Of a stretch of DNA of 64,000 nt, positions 22,680 through 34,632 are shown in pieces. Each line of letters begins with the position of its first letter. Positions within the stretch are counted from its first letter, which is position 1. Source of the stretch: Eurosta solidaginis (taxonomy: Eukaryota; Arthropoda; Insecta; Diptera; Tephritidae). The stretch lies in contig NC_090319.1 in NCBI RefSeq assembly GCF_040869045.1, positions 179,030,645-179,094,644 of the forward strand, in the 5' to 3' direction. Below the pieces are notes generated by a model. The model was not told where the DNA came from, did not search any database, and saw only the letters and a program-made list of their open reading frames with translations. The translations under genes and the position numbers were made by a program.

Positions 22680-25035
22680 AAGTCAGCATTTAAATTTGTT
22701 ACATAACTTTTCTCAAGCTACATGGCTGTCTCCTGATCGAAATACTCGCAATCAGATCGATCACGTTATGATAGACGGACGGTATGCCTCCAGTGTTTTA
22801 GATGTGCGCACGATCCGAGGACCTAACATCGACTCGGACCATTATCTCGTTGCAGCCAAAACACGCACCCGCCTCAACGCGGCTAAAACCAAGGAACAAA
22901 AAACACAAGGAAAGCTAGACGTCGAAAAGCTTCAATCACAACAGACTGCCAATGATTTCGCAACTCGACTCTCACACCTGCTGTCTTTGAGCACAACTCA
23001 TCCTGAAGGAATACAGGAGTAGTGGGAGCATATCTCCAAAGCACTTCGTGCTGCCGCCGAGGAAAAAATTGGTTACCGGCGGCCACGAAAAAACAACTGG
23101 TACGATGAAGAATGCCGCGTTGCAACCGAAAGAAAAGACGCTGCCTACAGGGCTACGTTAAAAGCGAGCGCGACAAGAGGAGTGTGTGAACGTTATCGTG
23201 AGTTGAAAAGGGAAGGGAGACGCCTAATCAGGAAGAAAAAAGCAGAAGCAGAAAGGCGTGAGTGCGAGGAGCTTAAGCTGCTAGCCACCAGGAATAACGC
23301 CCGAAAATTCTACCAAAAAATACGGCGACAGACGGAAGGTTTTAAGACCGGGGCAAACTCCTGTAGAAAAGAAAACGGCGACCTTGTAACTGATGTCCAG
23401 AGAGTGCTTAGATTATGGAGGGAATACTTCTCTGCTCTGAGATGAAGAACCCGATCCCGCAATCGATGATGATGGAATATATGTCCCCCTGCCCGATTAT
23501 GACGAAGTTAGAATAGCAATAACCAGATTGAAAAACAACAAGGCCGCGGGCGCTGATGGATTGCCCGTGGAGCTATTCAAGTACGGCGGCGAGGAGTTGG
23601 TAAGGCGCATGCAGCAGCTTCTTAGCAAAATATTGGCGGACGAGTGCATGCCCGACGGTTGGAATCTAAGTGTTCTTTGCCCAGTCCACAAAAAGGGGGA
23701 TACTGCAAAATGCACCAACTATCGTGGAATCAGCCTTCTTAATATCGCATATAAGGTCCTTTCAAGTGTATTGTGCGAAAGATTGAAGCCCACCGTGAAC
23801 CGGCTGATTGGACCTTATAAGTGCGGCTTCAGACCTGGTAAATCTATCATCGACCAGATTTTCACAATGCGCCAAATCTTGGAAAAAACACGCGAAAAGA
23901 GAATCGACACACATCACCTCTTCGTCGACTTTAAAGCCGCCTTCGACAGCACGAAAAGGAGCTACCTATATGCCGCTATGTCTGAATTTGGTTTCCCCGC
24001 AAAACTTATACGGCTGTGCAAAATGACGTTGAGCAACACCATCAGCTCAGTCAGAATTGGGAAGAAACTCTCCGAGCCGTTCGAAACTAAACGAGGTTTC
24101 AGACAGGGTGACCCCCTAACGTGCGATTTCTTTAATTTGATGCTGGAGAAAATTATACTAGCTACAGAACTTAACCGCACTGGAACAATATACTATAAAA
24201 GCGTGCAATTACTGGCATATGCTGATGACATTGATATTATCGGCCTAAACACCCGTGCTGTTAGTTCTGCTTACTCCAAACTGGAAAAAGAAGCGGTAAA
24301 GATGGGTTTGATGGTGAATGAGGACAAAACGAAGTACCTGCTGTCATCCAGCAAAGAGTCAGCGCATACGCGCCTTGGCAACGACGCTACTGTTGGCAGC
24401 CATAATTTCGAAATGGTAAAAGACTTCGTTTATTTGGGAACCAGCATCAACACTAGCAACAACATCAGCACTGAGATCCAGCGAAGAAACAATCTTGCCG
24501 ATAAATGCTACTTTGGACTAGGTAGGCAATTGAAAAGTAAAGTCTTCTCTCGGCGAACGAAAATCATACTACAAAAGTCACATATCGTACCCGTCCTGCT
24601 ATATGGGGCAGAAGCATGGACCATGACAACAGCAGATGAAGCGGCTTTGGGAGATTTCGAGAGAAAAGTTCTTCGAAAGATTTATGGACCTCTACGCGTT
24701 GGCGATGGCGAGTACCGAAGAAGATTTAATGATGAGCTGTACGAGCTATATGCAGACATCAACATAGTCCAGCGAATTAAAACGCAGCGGCTGCGCTGGC
24801 TAGGCCATGTCATGCGAACGAAAGATGATGCTCCGGCCAAGAAAGTGTTTCTATCGGAACCCGCCTATGGAAGCAGAGGTAGAGGGCGGCCCCCACTCTG
24901 TTGGAAGGACCAGGTGGAAAACGATTTAAACTCCCTTGGCGTGACCAATTGGCGCCGGTTGGCGGAGCGAAGGAACGACTGGCGCGCCTTGTTGGACGGC
25001 CGTTTAGACGGTTAAGCGCCAATTAAGTAAGTAAC
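22680..25035 (+). mobile_element. RTE-like LINE, 5'-truncated
   Basis: The element begins inside the endonuclease (ATWLSPDRNTRNQIDHVMID) and ends shortly after the stop codon with a TAAG-type tail (TTAAGTAAGTAA at 25024-25035). A very short 3' UTR and a 4-bp repeat tail are typical of RTE-group elements. Codon usage is G+C-richer than all surroundings, and with only one nonsense and one frameshift it is the youngest-looking LINE here. Confidence 0.82.
22690..25015 (+). pseudogene. Endonuclease-reverse transcriptase of the RTE-like LINE
   Basis: Endonuclease C-terminus (RNQIDHVMIDGRYASSVLDV, SDHYLVAAK) runs to a TAG at 23020-23022. The following linker is basic and coiled (LKREGRRLIRKKKAEAER, to 23440). 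A frameshift near 23440 separates it from the RT frame, open from 23441 to 25015. RT boxes: NNKAAGADGLP (23540), NYRGISLLNIAYKVLSS, LFVDFKAAFDS (23925), RQGDPLTCDFFNL (24100), catalytic LLAYADDIDIIG (24210-24245), thumb KTKYLLSS, and a C-terminal LRWLGHVMR and GRPPLCWKDQVENDL block. Known role: nick target DNA and copy the element RNA. The RT core of about 500 residues looks complete; the full protein is not. Confidence 0.88.
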
Positions 25036-25425
25036 TTTTCTTTTAGTGCTTTGTTGTAATAACTTGGTGAATTCGGTGATGCAAAATCCGTGTTGTGCTG
25101 GCATTGAAAGCGCCTTTTTTAAATAACTTTTGAGCAGTTAGAAAGAGTTGAATTTCGAAATTAGATTCTTATAACTAGCAGTGAAGCGCATCCATTGATA
25201 CCTTTATTGATATTTTTGAGACACACGAGAACACACGTGAAACACGAAAATCGGCGGCGTATATCTCTAGCGGGATATTAGGGCGAAAGACGATCTTTAA
25301 TGGACTGACAATCGTCTTGGCCGTTCCATACAGTGTTGCCAGAACTTTTTCAGAAAAAAGGCTAGATTGACCAAAATAAAAAGCTAAAAGAGGCTAAATA
25401 ATAATTTTTGAATTTATTTATACAA
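25036..25425. other. Spacer, nothing recognised
   Basis: Moderately G+C-rich at 25195-25330, with a small palindromic piece around CACACGAGAACACACGTG. No coding frame or transposon end identified. Confidence 0.4.
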
Positions 25426-25429
25426 TTTT

Positions 25430-25841
25430 TTTTTTAAATTTTTTTTTATGGCCTTGAGCTCGAATCTAACCTTGAATAGGCCGATAATAACAAAACCAAT
25501 TGTTAATAAACAAAGAGCACATGGAAATATCAAACAAAGTAATTAACAATAAACAAATTCAGCATTATCAGTGATTTGCAGCAGATGGCGCAACGCTGAA
25601 TAAATATAGTTGGTAAAGACGAATAGAAGTAGCAATTTATCAGTCAAACAAACCACCGTTGTATAGCTAAATGGTTAGCGCAGCGTGCCGAAAGGGTACT
25701 GATGAAGAGGGTTAGCAAGTGGATCTATCTGCGCAGCTAGGGCAGGTTGTCTGAAAAATTTTCTACTTACTATTCCAAAAACAAAATTATAATTATACAA
25801 TTATGAAAAAATTACAAAAAAAAAACAATAATTATCATTAA
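25430..25841. mobile_element. Foldback/SINE-like repeat, part left of HINE1 copy 2
   Basis: GGCCTTGAGCTCGAATCTAA (about 25449) and, from 25660, TAGCTAAATGGTTAGCGCAG, then GATCTATCTGCGCAGCTAGG and TTGTCTGAAAAATTTTCTAC match the foldback at 19937-20255, but here the copy is not palindromic. TAGCTAAATGG fits the tRNA A-box consensus. The copy continues at 28851-28890 (GGCTTTGAGCTTGAATCGAA) after the HINE1 insertion. Confidence 0.6.
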
Positions 25842-28800
25842 CAAGTAAGGAAGGCTAAGTTCGGGTGTAACCGAACATTACATACTCAGTTGAGAGCTGT
25901 GGAGACAAAGTAAGGGATATCACCATGTTGTAAAAGGAACCTAGGGTAACCCTGGAATGTGTTTGTATGACATGTGTATCAAATGGAAGGTATTAAAGAG
26001 TATTTTAAGAGGAAGTGGGCCATAGATCTAGAGATGGACGCCATTTAGGGATATCGCCATAAAGGTGGACCAGGACTGACTCGAGAATTTGTTTGTACGA
26101 TATGGGTATCAAATGAAATGTGTTAATGATAATTTTAAAAGGGAGTGGGCCTAAGTTCTATAGGTGGACGTCTTTTCGAGATATCGCCATAAAGGTGGAC
26201 CAGGGGTGACTCTAGAATTTATTTTGTACGATATGGGTATCAAATAAAAGGTATTAATGAGTATTTTAAAAGAGCGTGGGCCTAAGTTCTATAGATGGAC
26301 GCCTTTTCGAGATATCGCCATAAAGATGGACCAGGGGTGACTCTAGAATTTTTTTGTACGATATGGGTATCAAATGAAAGGTGTTAATGAGTATTTTAAA
26401 AAGGCGTGGGCCTTAGTGTTATAGGTGGACGCCTTTTCGAGATATCGCCATAAACGTGGACCAGGGGTGACTCTAGAATGCGTTTGTACAATATGGGTAT
26501 CAAATGAAAGGTGCTAATGAGTATTTTAAAAGGGTGTGGGCCTTAGTTCTATAGGTGGACGCCTTTTCGAGATATCGCCATAAAGGTGAACCAGGGGTGA
26601 CACTAGAATTTGTTTGTACGATATGGGTATCAAATGAAAGGTGTTAATGAATATTTTAAAAGGGCGTGGGTCTTAGTTCTATAGGTGGACGCCTTTTCGA
26701 GATATCTCCATAAAGGTAGACCAGGGGTGACTCTAGAATTTGTGTGTACGATATGGGTATCAAATGAAAGGTGTTAATGAGTTTTTTAAAAGGGAGTGGG
26801 CCTTAGTTCTATAGGTGGATGCCTTTTCGAGATATCGCCCTAAAGGTTGGCCAGGGGTGACTCTAGAACTTTTGTGTACGATATGGGTATCAAATGAAAG
26901 GTGTTAATGAGTATTTTAAAAGGGTGTGGGCCTTAGTTCTATAGGTGGACGCCTTTTCGAGATATCGCCATAAAGGTGGACCAGGGGTGACTCTAGAATT
27001 TGTTTGTACGATATGGGTATCAAATGAAAGGTGTTAATGAGTATTTTAAAAGGGAGTGGGCCTTAGTTCTATAGGTGGATGCCTTTTCGAGATATCGCCT
27101 TATAGGTGGGCCAGGGGTGACTGTAGAATGTTTTTGTACGATATGGGTATCAAATGAAAGGTGTTATTTTTTTTTTTTTAAAGGCGTGGGCCTTAGTTCT
27201 ATAGGTGGACGCCTTTTCGAGATATCGACATAAAGGTGGACCAGGGGTGACTCTAGAATTTGTTTGTACGATATGGGTATCAAATGAAAGGTGTTAAAGA
27301 GTATTTTAAAAAGGAGTGGGCCTTAGTTCTATATGTGAACGCCTTTTCGAAAAATCGCCATAAACGTGGACCAGGGGTGACTCTAGAATGTGTTTGTACG
27401 ATATAGTTATCAAATTAAAGGTATTCATGAGGGTTTTAAAAGAGAGTGGCCCTTAGTTGTATATGTGAAGGCGTTTTCGAGATATCCACCAAAATGTGGA
27501 CCAGGGTGATCCAGAACATCATCTGTCGGGTACCGCTAATTTATTTATATATGTAATAACACGTACAGTATTCCTTCCAAGATTCCAAGGGCTTTTGATT
27601 TCGCCCTGCAAAACTTTTTCATTTCCTTCTACTTAATATGGTAGGTGTCACACCCATTTTACCAAGTTTTTTTCTAAAGTTATATTTTGCGTCAATAGAC
27701 CAATACAATTACCATGTTTCATCCATTTTTTCGTATTTGGTATATAATTATGGAATTTTTTTCATTTTTCGTAATTTTCGATATCGAAAAAGTGGGCGTG
27801 GTCATAGTCGGATTTCGGCCATTTTTTACACCAATACAAAGTGAGTTCAGATAAGCACGTGAACTGAGTTTAGTACAGATATATCGATTTTTGCTCAAGT
27901 TATCGTGTTAACGACCGAGCGGAAGGACAGACGGTCGACTGTGTATAAAAACTGGGCGTGGCTCGATCGATTTCGCCCTTTTTCACAGAAAACAGTTATC
28001 GTCCCAGAAGCTAAGCCTCTACCAAATTTCACAAGGATTGGTTAATTTTTGTTCGACTTATGGCATTACAAGCATTCTAGACAAATTAAATGAAAAAGGG
28101 CGGAGCCACGCCCATTTTGAAATTTTCTTTTATTTTTGTATTTTGTTGCACCATATCATTACTGGAGTTGAATGTTGGCATAATTTACTTATATGCTGTA
28201 AAGATATTAACTTTTCTTTTAAAATTTGAATTAAAAAAAATAATTTTTAAAAAGTGGGTGTGGTTCTCCGATTTGCTAATTTTTATTAAGCAGACATAAA
28301 GTAATAAGAGTAACGTTCCTGCCAAATTTCATCACGATATCATCAACGACTGCCAAATTACAGCTTGCAAAACTTATAAATTACCTTCATTTAAAAGTGG
28401 GCGGTGCCACGCCCATTGTCCAAAATTTTACTAGGTTTCTATTCTGCGTCATAAGCTCAACTCACCTACCACGTTTCATCGCTTAATGCGTATTTGGTAA
28501 TGAATTATCGCACTTTTTAAATTTTTCGAAATTTTCGATATCGAAAAAATGGGCGTGGTTATTTTCCGATATCGTTCATTTTAAATAGCGATCTGAGATG
28601 AGTGCCCAGGAACCTACGTACCAAATTTCATCAAGATACCTCAAAATTTACTCAAGTTATCGTGTTAACGGACAGACGGACGGACGGACGGACGGACGGA
28701 CGGACATGGGTCAATCGAATTTTTTTTCGATACTGATGATTTTGATATATGGAAGTCTATATCTATCTCGATTCCTTTATACCTGTACAACCAACCGTTA

Positions 28801-28850
28801 TGCAATCAAAGTTAATATACTCTGTGAGCTCTGCTCAACTGAGTATAAAA
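25842..28850 (+). mobile_element. Helentron-like non-autonomous element HINE1, copy 2
   Basis: Same 5' end (ACAAGTAAGGAAGGCTAAGT), 130-bp array, AAAGTGGGCGTGG segments, GACG run (28678-28706) and 3' hairpin ending CTCAACTGAGTATAAAA as copy 1 at 3252. It is inserted between AATTATCATTA and an A-rich stretch of the foldback-like repeat, whose uninterrupted relative at 19937-20255 shows the empty site; the insertion is between Ts/As without an obvious duplication, as known for Helentrons. The array has about 12 units and is better preserved than in copy 1. Confidence 0.78.
25930..27505. repeat. Central tandem repeats of HINE1 copy 2, 130-bp unit
   Basis: The TAAAGGTGGACCAGG start or close variants recur at 26060, 26190, 26321, 26451, 26581, 26711, 26841, 26971, 27101, 27231, 27361 and 27491, a nearly constant 130-bp period. 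One unit has gained a T run (27167-27180). Edge units are most diverged, as in arrays homogenised from the middle. Confidence 0.93.
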
Positions 28851-29060
28851 AAAAAATATTGTTATGGCTTTGAGCTTGAATCGAACCAATCTTTATTCAA
28901 CCTTGTTATTAAAACAGCTTGTGTAAGCCTGATTTTAGGTGGGCTTTATAAAAGCCTTATATAAAAGGTTCTAATACAGCAAATATTTTCTTTTATTAAG
29001 GAGTTATGTAAGTAAGCCTTATTTTGTTGACCCATAAGCCTTATAATAAAGTTGTTATAA

Positions 29061-29252
29061 GTTATTGATATTAGAGTAAAATTGCAAAGCTTACAAACGG
29101 CGATGGTTGCTAGGATATATTTCTGAATTTCACTTCTTCATCAGCTAGCTTCTCGGGAGCTAAGTATTGAACTCGATTCTCCAACATTCATACTAGTGTA
29201 AGGCAGATGTCTTTAAGCACTCAGCCATATGAATGGTCTCTAATTGTTGCAT
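29061..29252 (-). mobile_element. tRNA-derived SINE, copy A
   Basis: In minus sense: ATATGGCTGAGTGCTTAAAG (A-box region), then GAGAATCGAGTTCAATACTT (B-box region), followed by a conserved body (TAGCTGATGAAGAAGTGAAA) ending near TAATATCAATAAC. The head resembles a serine- or leucine-type tRNA gene but has no foldable full cloverleaf. Copy B is at 29478. Confidence 0.65.
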
Positions 29253-29477
29253 TTTTGTTGATGTTCCTTTTATTCATCATTTAGGTACATACTAATTATC
29301 TGTGCTATTTAATCCTAATTGTGTGGACTGTTTTAGGCGCGCTTAAGAGCTTAGAAACAATGGATTTTTACAGTCTTGCTTTTTATAAGCAGAACTTCCG
29401 CTGTTAACTATTATATCAATATCATCATCTGTATTGAAATAGCGAGACATGCTCATATTGCTTCGTACAATTGTTTT

Positions 29478-29695
29478 TGTTATTGATGTTAGAGAATTAT
29501 TGCAAAGCTTAGAAACGGCGATGGTTACTAGGCCATGTTTCTGAATTTCACTTCTTCATCAGCTAGCTTCTCGGGAGCTGAGTATTGAACTCGAATCTCC
29601 ATCATTAATACTAGTGTAAAGGCATATGCCTTTAACCACTCAGCCATATGAATGCCCCGCTGCTCGCTTTGCAATTGGTCTCTTAGTGTTGCCCT
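29478..29695 (-). mobile_element. tRNA-derived SINE, copy B
   Basis: Same body as copy A in the same orientation, with a cleaner A box (ATGGCTGAGTGGTTAAAGGC). Its head extends into TGCAAAGCGAGCAGCGGGGC. The left end of HINE2-A starts just after it. The two SINE copies are 226 bp apart. Confidence 0.68.
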
Positions 29696-29697
29696 TT

Positions 29698-31600
29698 TTA
29701 TAAATTTCATGAAAATGAAATGGTATATTAATTTCGTCATTGTAAGTTCTTAAAGGAAAATAGATAGACCCACCATTAAGTATACCGAAATAATCAGGAT
29801 GAAGAGCTGATTTGATTTAGCCATGTTCGTCTGTCCGTCTGTCTGTTTGTATGCAAACTAGTCCCTCAATTTTTGAGATATCTTGATAAAATTTGGTGAG
29901 TGGGTGAGTTGGGTGTCCGATTAGACATTTGCCAGAACCGGCCGGATCAGACCACTATAGCATATATCCCCCCTACAACCGATTTTTCAGAAAAAAGGAT
30001 TTTTGTCATATCTTCCTCAATTTATCATATTGAAGCTTCAAACTTCACCATATACTTTCGTATATTGCACATATTGTTGTCTGAAAAAATTGATGAGATC
30101 GGTCGTATATATCCCCACAACCGATTGTTCAGATAAGAAACTTTTCGTAATTACTGCCTTACTTTAAGAGCTAGAGGCTTCAAATTTCACAAAACGCTTA
30201 CGTATATAGCATATATTGTTGTCTGAAAAAATCGTAAAGATCGGTGATATATATAGTATATATATGGTGGTATATATAATATATATATATAGTATATATA
30301 TATATATATTCGCAATTTCAGCCCCATTTTAACAGCTAGAAGCTTCAAATTTCACAAAATGCTTACGAGTATAGCATATATTGTTGTCTGAAAAAACCAT
30401 AGAGATCGGTGGTATATATAGTATATATCTCATACAACCGATTGTTCAGATAAGAAACTTTTCGCAATTTCTACCACATTTTAACAGCTATAAGCTTCAA
30501 ATTTCACCGATTGCTTACGTCTATAGTATATATTGTTGTGTGAAAAAATCATAGAGATCGGTGATATATATAATACATATGATGGTATATTATTATTTAT
30601 ATATATAATATATATATATGGTATATATATATATATTTTTTTTTGCAATTTCAGCCCCATTTTTACAGCTAGAAGCTTCAAATTTCACAAAAAGCTTACG
30701 TGTATAGCATGTATTGTTGTCGGAAAAAATCATAGACATCGGTGATATATATAGTATATATCTCATACAACCGATTATTCAGATAAGAAACTTTTCGCAA
30801 TTTCTACCACATTTTAACAGCTATAAGCTTCACATTTCACAAAATGCTTACGTATATAGCATATATTCTTGTCTGAAAAAACCATAGAGATCGGTGGTAT
30901 ATACAGTATATATCTCATATAACCGATTGTTCAGATAAGAAACTTTTCGCAATTTCTACCACATTTTAACAGCTATAGGCTTCAAATTTCACCGATTTCT
31001 TACGTATATAGTATACATTTTTGTGTGAAAAAATCATAGAGATCGGTGATATATATAATATATATGATGGTATATATAGTATATATCTATATATAGTATA
31101 TATATATATATTATATATATATGGGTTATGTATATTTTTTTTTTTTGCAATTTCAGACCCATTTCTACAGCTATTAGCTTCAAATTTCACCAAATGTTTA
31201 CGTGTATAGCATATATTGTTGTCGGAAAAAATCATAGACATCGGTGATATATATAGTATATATCTCATACAACCGATTGTTCAGATAAGAAACCTTGCGC
31301 AATTTCTGCCCCATTTTAACAGCTAGAAGCTTAACATTTCACCAATTGCTTACGTATATGGCGCATATTGTTGTCTGAAAAAATCATGTAGATCGGTGGT
31401 ATATATATTATATACCCCATATAAACTGTAATTCTTGCCTCCTTTTTTAAGGCTAGAAGCTTCAAATTTCAACAAATTTCATCAAATAGTTACGTTTGCG
31501 TCATATATTGTTGAAATACGTGATTCGTAGTCATAGTTTTTACATACAGACCACAAAAAAACCTGAAACTTTGCATCCTCATATAAAGTACCTACCTATT
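29698..31600 (-). mobile_element. Helentron-like element HINE2, copy A
   Basis: In minus sense the 3' end lies at left: ...GAAATTAATATACCATTTCA then TTTTCATGAAATTTATAAAA, a hairpin as in HINE1. Inward are a GACAGACGGACAGACGAAC-type microsatellite (29829-29856) and GATATCTCAAAAATTGAGGG, then a body of 150-200-bp tandem units (CTTCAAATTTCAC recurs near 30178, 30343, 30497, 30676, 30828, 30980, 31178) interrupted by long TA runs. The copy ends abruptly at TACCTACCTATTTTTATA (31583-31600), where the 3' end of copy B begins. Confidence 0.72.
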
Positions 31601-34219
31601 TTTATAACTTTCATGAAAATGAAATGGTATATTAATTTCGGCCTGAATCCGAAAATTGTAAGTCCTTAAAGGAAAATAGATAGAGCCACCATTAATTATA
31701 CCGAAATACTCAGGATTAAGAGCTGAGTTGATTTAGCCATGTCCGTCTGTCTGTTTGTATGCAAACTAGTCCCTCAATTTTTGAGATATCTTGATAAATT
31801 TGGTAAGCGGGTGTATTTGGGTGTCCGATTAGACATTTGTTGGAACCGAGCGGATCGGACCCCTATAGCATATATCCCCCATGCAACCGATTTTTCAGAA
31901 AAAGAGGATTTTTGTCATATCTTCCTCAATTTATCAGATTGAAGCTTCAAACTTCACCATATGCTTTCGTATATTGCACATATTGTTGTCTGAAAAAATT
32001 TATGAGATCGGTCGTATATATAGTATATATCCCCACAACCGATTGTTCACATAAGAAACTTTTCGTAATTACTGCCCTATTTTAAGAGCTAGAGGCTTCA
32101 AATTTCAACGAATGCTTACGTATATAGCATATATTGTTGTCTGAAAAAATCGTAATTACTGCCTTATTTCAAGAGTTAGAGGCTTCAAATTTCAAAGAAT
32201 GCTTACGTATATAGCATATATTGTTGTCTGAAAAAATCGTAAAAATAGGTGGTACATATAGTACATATATGGTGGTATATATAGTATATATATATAGTAT
32301 ATATATATATATTTTTGCAATTTCAGCCCCATTTTAACAGCTAGAAACTTCAAATTTCACAAATTGCTTAGGCATATAGCATATATTGTTGTCTGAGAGA
32401 TCGGTGGTATATATAGTATATATCTCATACAACCGATTGTTCATATAAGAAACTTTTCGCAATTTCTACCCATTTTAACAGTTATAAGCTTCAAATTTCA
32501 CCGATTGCTTACGTATATAGTGTATATTGTTGTGTGAAAAAATCATAGAGATCGGTGATATATATAATATATATATGATGGTATATATAGTATAAATAAA
32601 TAAATAAATGTAAGGCGCGATAATTTCCGAAGAGATCTAAGGCCGAGCTTCTCTTCCAATTTGCGTCATGCTCCTCTTGACTTTCCCTACAAATTGGCCG
32701 GACGGGACCTACATGTTTTATGCCAACTCCGAGCGCTTGCCAAACACTGCCGAGGGGCGACTCCGCTTAGAAAAATTTTCTTCTAATTGAAAAATCTTAT
32801 TTCTAAAATTTTTGATGTTGCTTTGCCCGGGGGTTTGAACCCAGGGCATACGGTGTGGTAGGCGGAGCACGCTACCATATGTATATATAGTATATGTAGT
32901 ATATATATATAGTATATATATATTATATATATATTTTTTTTTGCAAGTTCAGCTCCATACTTACAGCTAGAAGCTTCAAATTTCACCAAATGCTTACGTG
33001 TATAGCATATATTTTAGTCTGAAAAAATCATAGAGTTCGGTGGTATATATATTATATACCCCATATAAACTCAGGATGAAGAGCTGAGTTGATTTAGCCA
33101 TATCCGTCTGTCCGTCTGTCTGTTTGTATGCAAACTAGTCCCTCAATTTTTGAGATATCTTGATAAAATTTCGTGAGCGGTTGTATTTGGATGTCCGATT
33201 AGACGTTTGTCGGAACCGGTCGGATCGCACCACTATAGCATATATCCTCCATACAACCGATTTTTCAGAAAAAGAGGATTTTTTTTCATATATTCCTCAA
33301 TATATCAGATTGAAGCTTCAAACTTCACCATATACTTTCGTATATTGCACATATTGTTGTCTGAAAAAATTGATGAGATCGGTCGCATATATAGTATATA
33401 TCCCCACAACCGATTGTTCAGATATGAAACTTTTCGTAATTACTGCCCTATTTTAAGAGCTAGAGCCTTCAAATATCAACGAATGCTTACGTATATAGCA
33501 TATATTGTTGTCTGAAAAAATCGTAAGGATAGGTGATATATATAGTATATATATGGTGGTATATGTAGTATATATATATAGTATAGCTTCAAATTTCACC
33601 GATTGCTTACGTATATAGTATATATTGTTGTGTGAAAAAATCATGGAGACCGGCGATATATATAATATATATATGATGGTATACATAGTATATATCTCAT
33701 ACAACCGATTGTTCAGATAAGAAAGTTTGCGCAATTTCTGTCCCATTTTAACAGCTAGAAGTTTCAAATTTCACAAAAAATTCTTAAGTATATAGCATAT
33801 ATTTTAGTCTGAAAAAATCATAGGGTTCGGTGGTATATATATTATATACCCCATATAAACTCTAATTTTTGCCTCTTTTTTACGGCTAGAAGGTTCAAAA
33901 TTCACCAAATTTCATCAAGTAGTTACGTTTACGTCATATATTGCTGACATAGTTGAAATACGTGATTGGTAGTCATAGTTTTTACATGCAGACCACAAAA
34001 AATGTGAAGCTTTACATCCTCACACAAAGTTCCTACCTATTTTTTATTTTATATTTATCTTAAACATATTTTAGGTATGTACATCTGTTCACCATATATT
34101 TCTTATCTTATACATCCGATTACTCGGATATTACGAACGGGATAAGATTATTTATTGTTCAGCCCCATTCATGAAAGGTATGAAGTCTTCCGCACAGCCG
34201 AAGACAGTCCCGTCCTTAT
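31601..34219 (-). mobile_element. Helentron-like element HINE2, copy B (both ends present)
   Basis: The 3' hairpin (CTTTCATGAAAATGAAATGG) is at 31602. The 5' end, in minus sense, reads AAGGACGGGACTGTCTTCGG, then a hairpin with CGGAAGACTT and ATACCTTTCATGAA (34160-34217). Thus the 5' subterminal CTTTCATGAA is complementary to the 3' hairpin arm, exactly the HINE1 arrangement with different words. The interior has the 150-200-bp units and is interrupted by a SINE (32595-32880). Confidence 0.75.
32595..32880 (-). mobile_element. tRNA-derived SINE with ATTT tail, inside HINE2-B
   Basis: Minus sense: GGTAGCGTGCTCCGCCTACC (A-box region), CCTGGGTTCAAACCCCCGGG (perfect B box with stem), an AT-rich link, a conserved core (GCGCTCGGAGTTGGCATAAA, AGGTCCCGTCCGGCC), and an ATTT repeat tail. 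Flanked by GTATATATAGTATA on both sides (32581-32594, 32881-32894), likely the target duplication although the region is full of such words. A core fragment of the same family is at 17160. Confidence 0.85.
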
Positions 34220-34632
34220 TTTATATTGATCTTAAAAATCGTTTAGATATGTTCAAATTTCACCAAATGCTTACGTGTATAGCATATATTGTTGTCTGCA
34301 AAAATCGTAGAGACCGGTGGTATATATAGTATATATCTCATACAACCGATTGTTCAGGTAAGAAACTTTTCGCAGTTTCTACCCCATTTTAAATGATAGA
34401 AGCTTCAAATTTCACCAAATGCTTTCGTGTATAGCATATATTGTTGTCTGATAAAATCATGGAGATCGGTGATATATATAGTATATATCTCATACAACCG
34501 ATTGTTCAGATAAGAAACTTTGCACAATTTGTGTCCCATTTTAACAGCTAGAAGCTTAAAATTTCACCAATTGCTTAGGATATAGCGTATATTGTTGTCT
34601 GAAAAAATCATGGAGATCGGTGGTATATGTTT
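34220..34632 (-). mobile_element. HINE2, copy C, left part
   Basis: Two tandem units (CTTCAAATTTCACCAAATGC near 34403, TTCACCAAATGC near 34259) and CATACAACCGATTGTTCAG segments continue up to the gypsy LTR at 34633. The copy resumes at 35312-35320 (GTATTATATA fits the HINE2 word ATATATTATATA) and, beyond the hAT element, at 37800. Confidence 0.65.

Noticed and set aside
23497..25022. Minus-strand open frames opposite the RTE reverse transcriptase
   Set aside because: Shadows of the plus-strand RT with no motifs of their own.
25930..27505. Regularly spaced repeats that might suggest a CRISPR array
   Set aside because: Units are contiguous 130-bp tandem copies with no unique spacers, in a eukaryotic mobile-element setting.
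29600..29660. Possible tRNA-Ser gene on the minus strand
   Set aside because: The A and B boxes are present but acceptor pairing is missing and the same unit recurs at 29061 as a SINE.
30240..31270. Tyr/Ile-rich short frames in the TA runs
   Set aside because: Low-complexity TATA repeats inside HINE2 generate them.
32820..32880. Possible tRNA gene (perfect B box)
   Set aside because: The sequence continues into a SINE core and ATTT tail and lacks a complete cloverleaf with acceptor stem; it is a SINE head.
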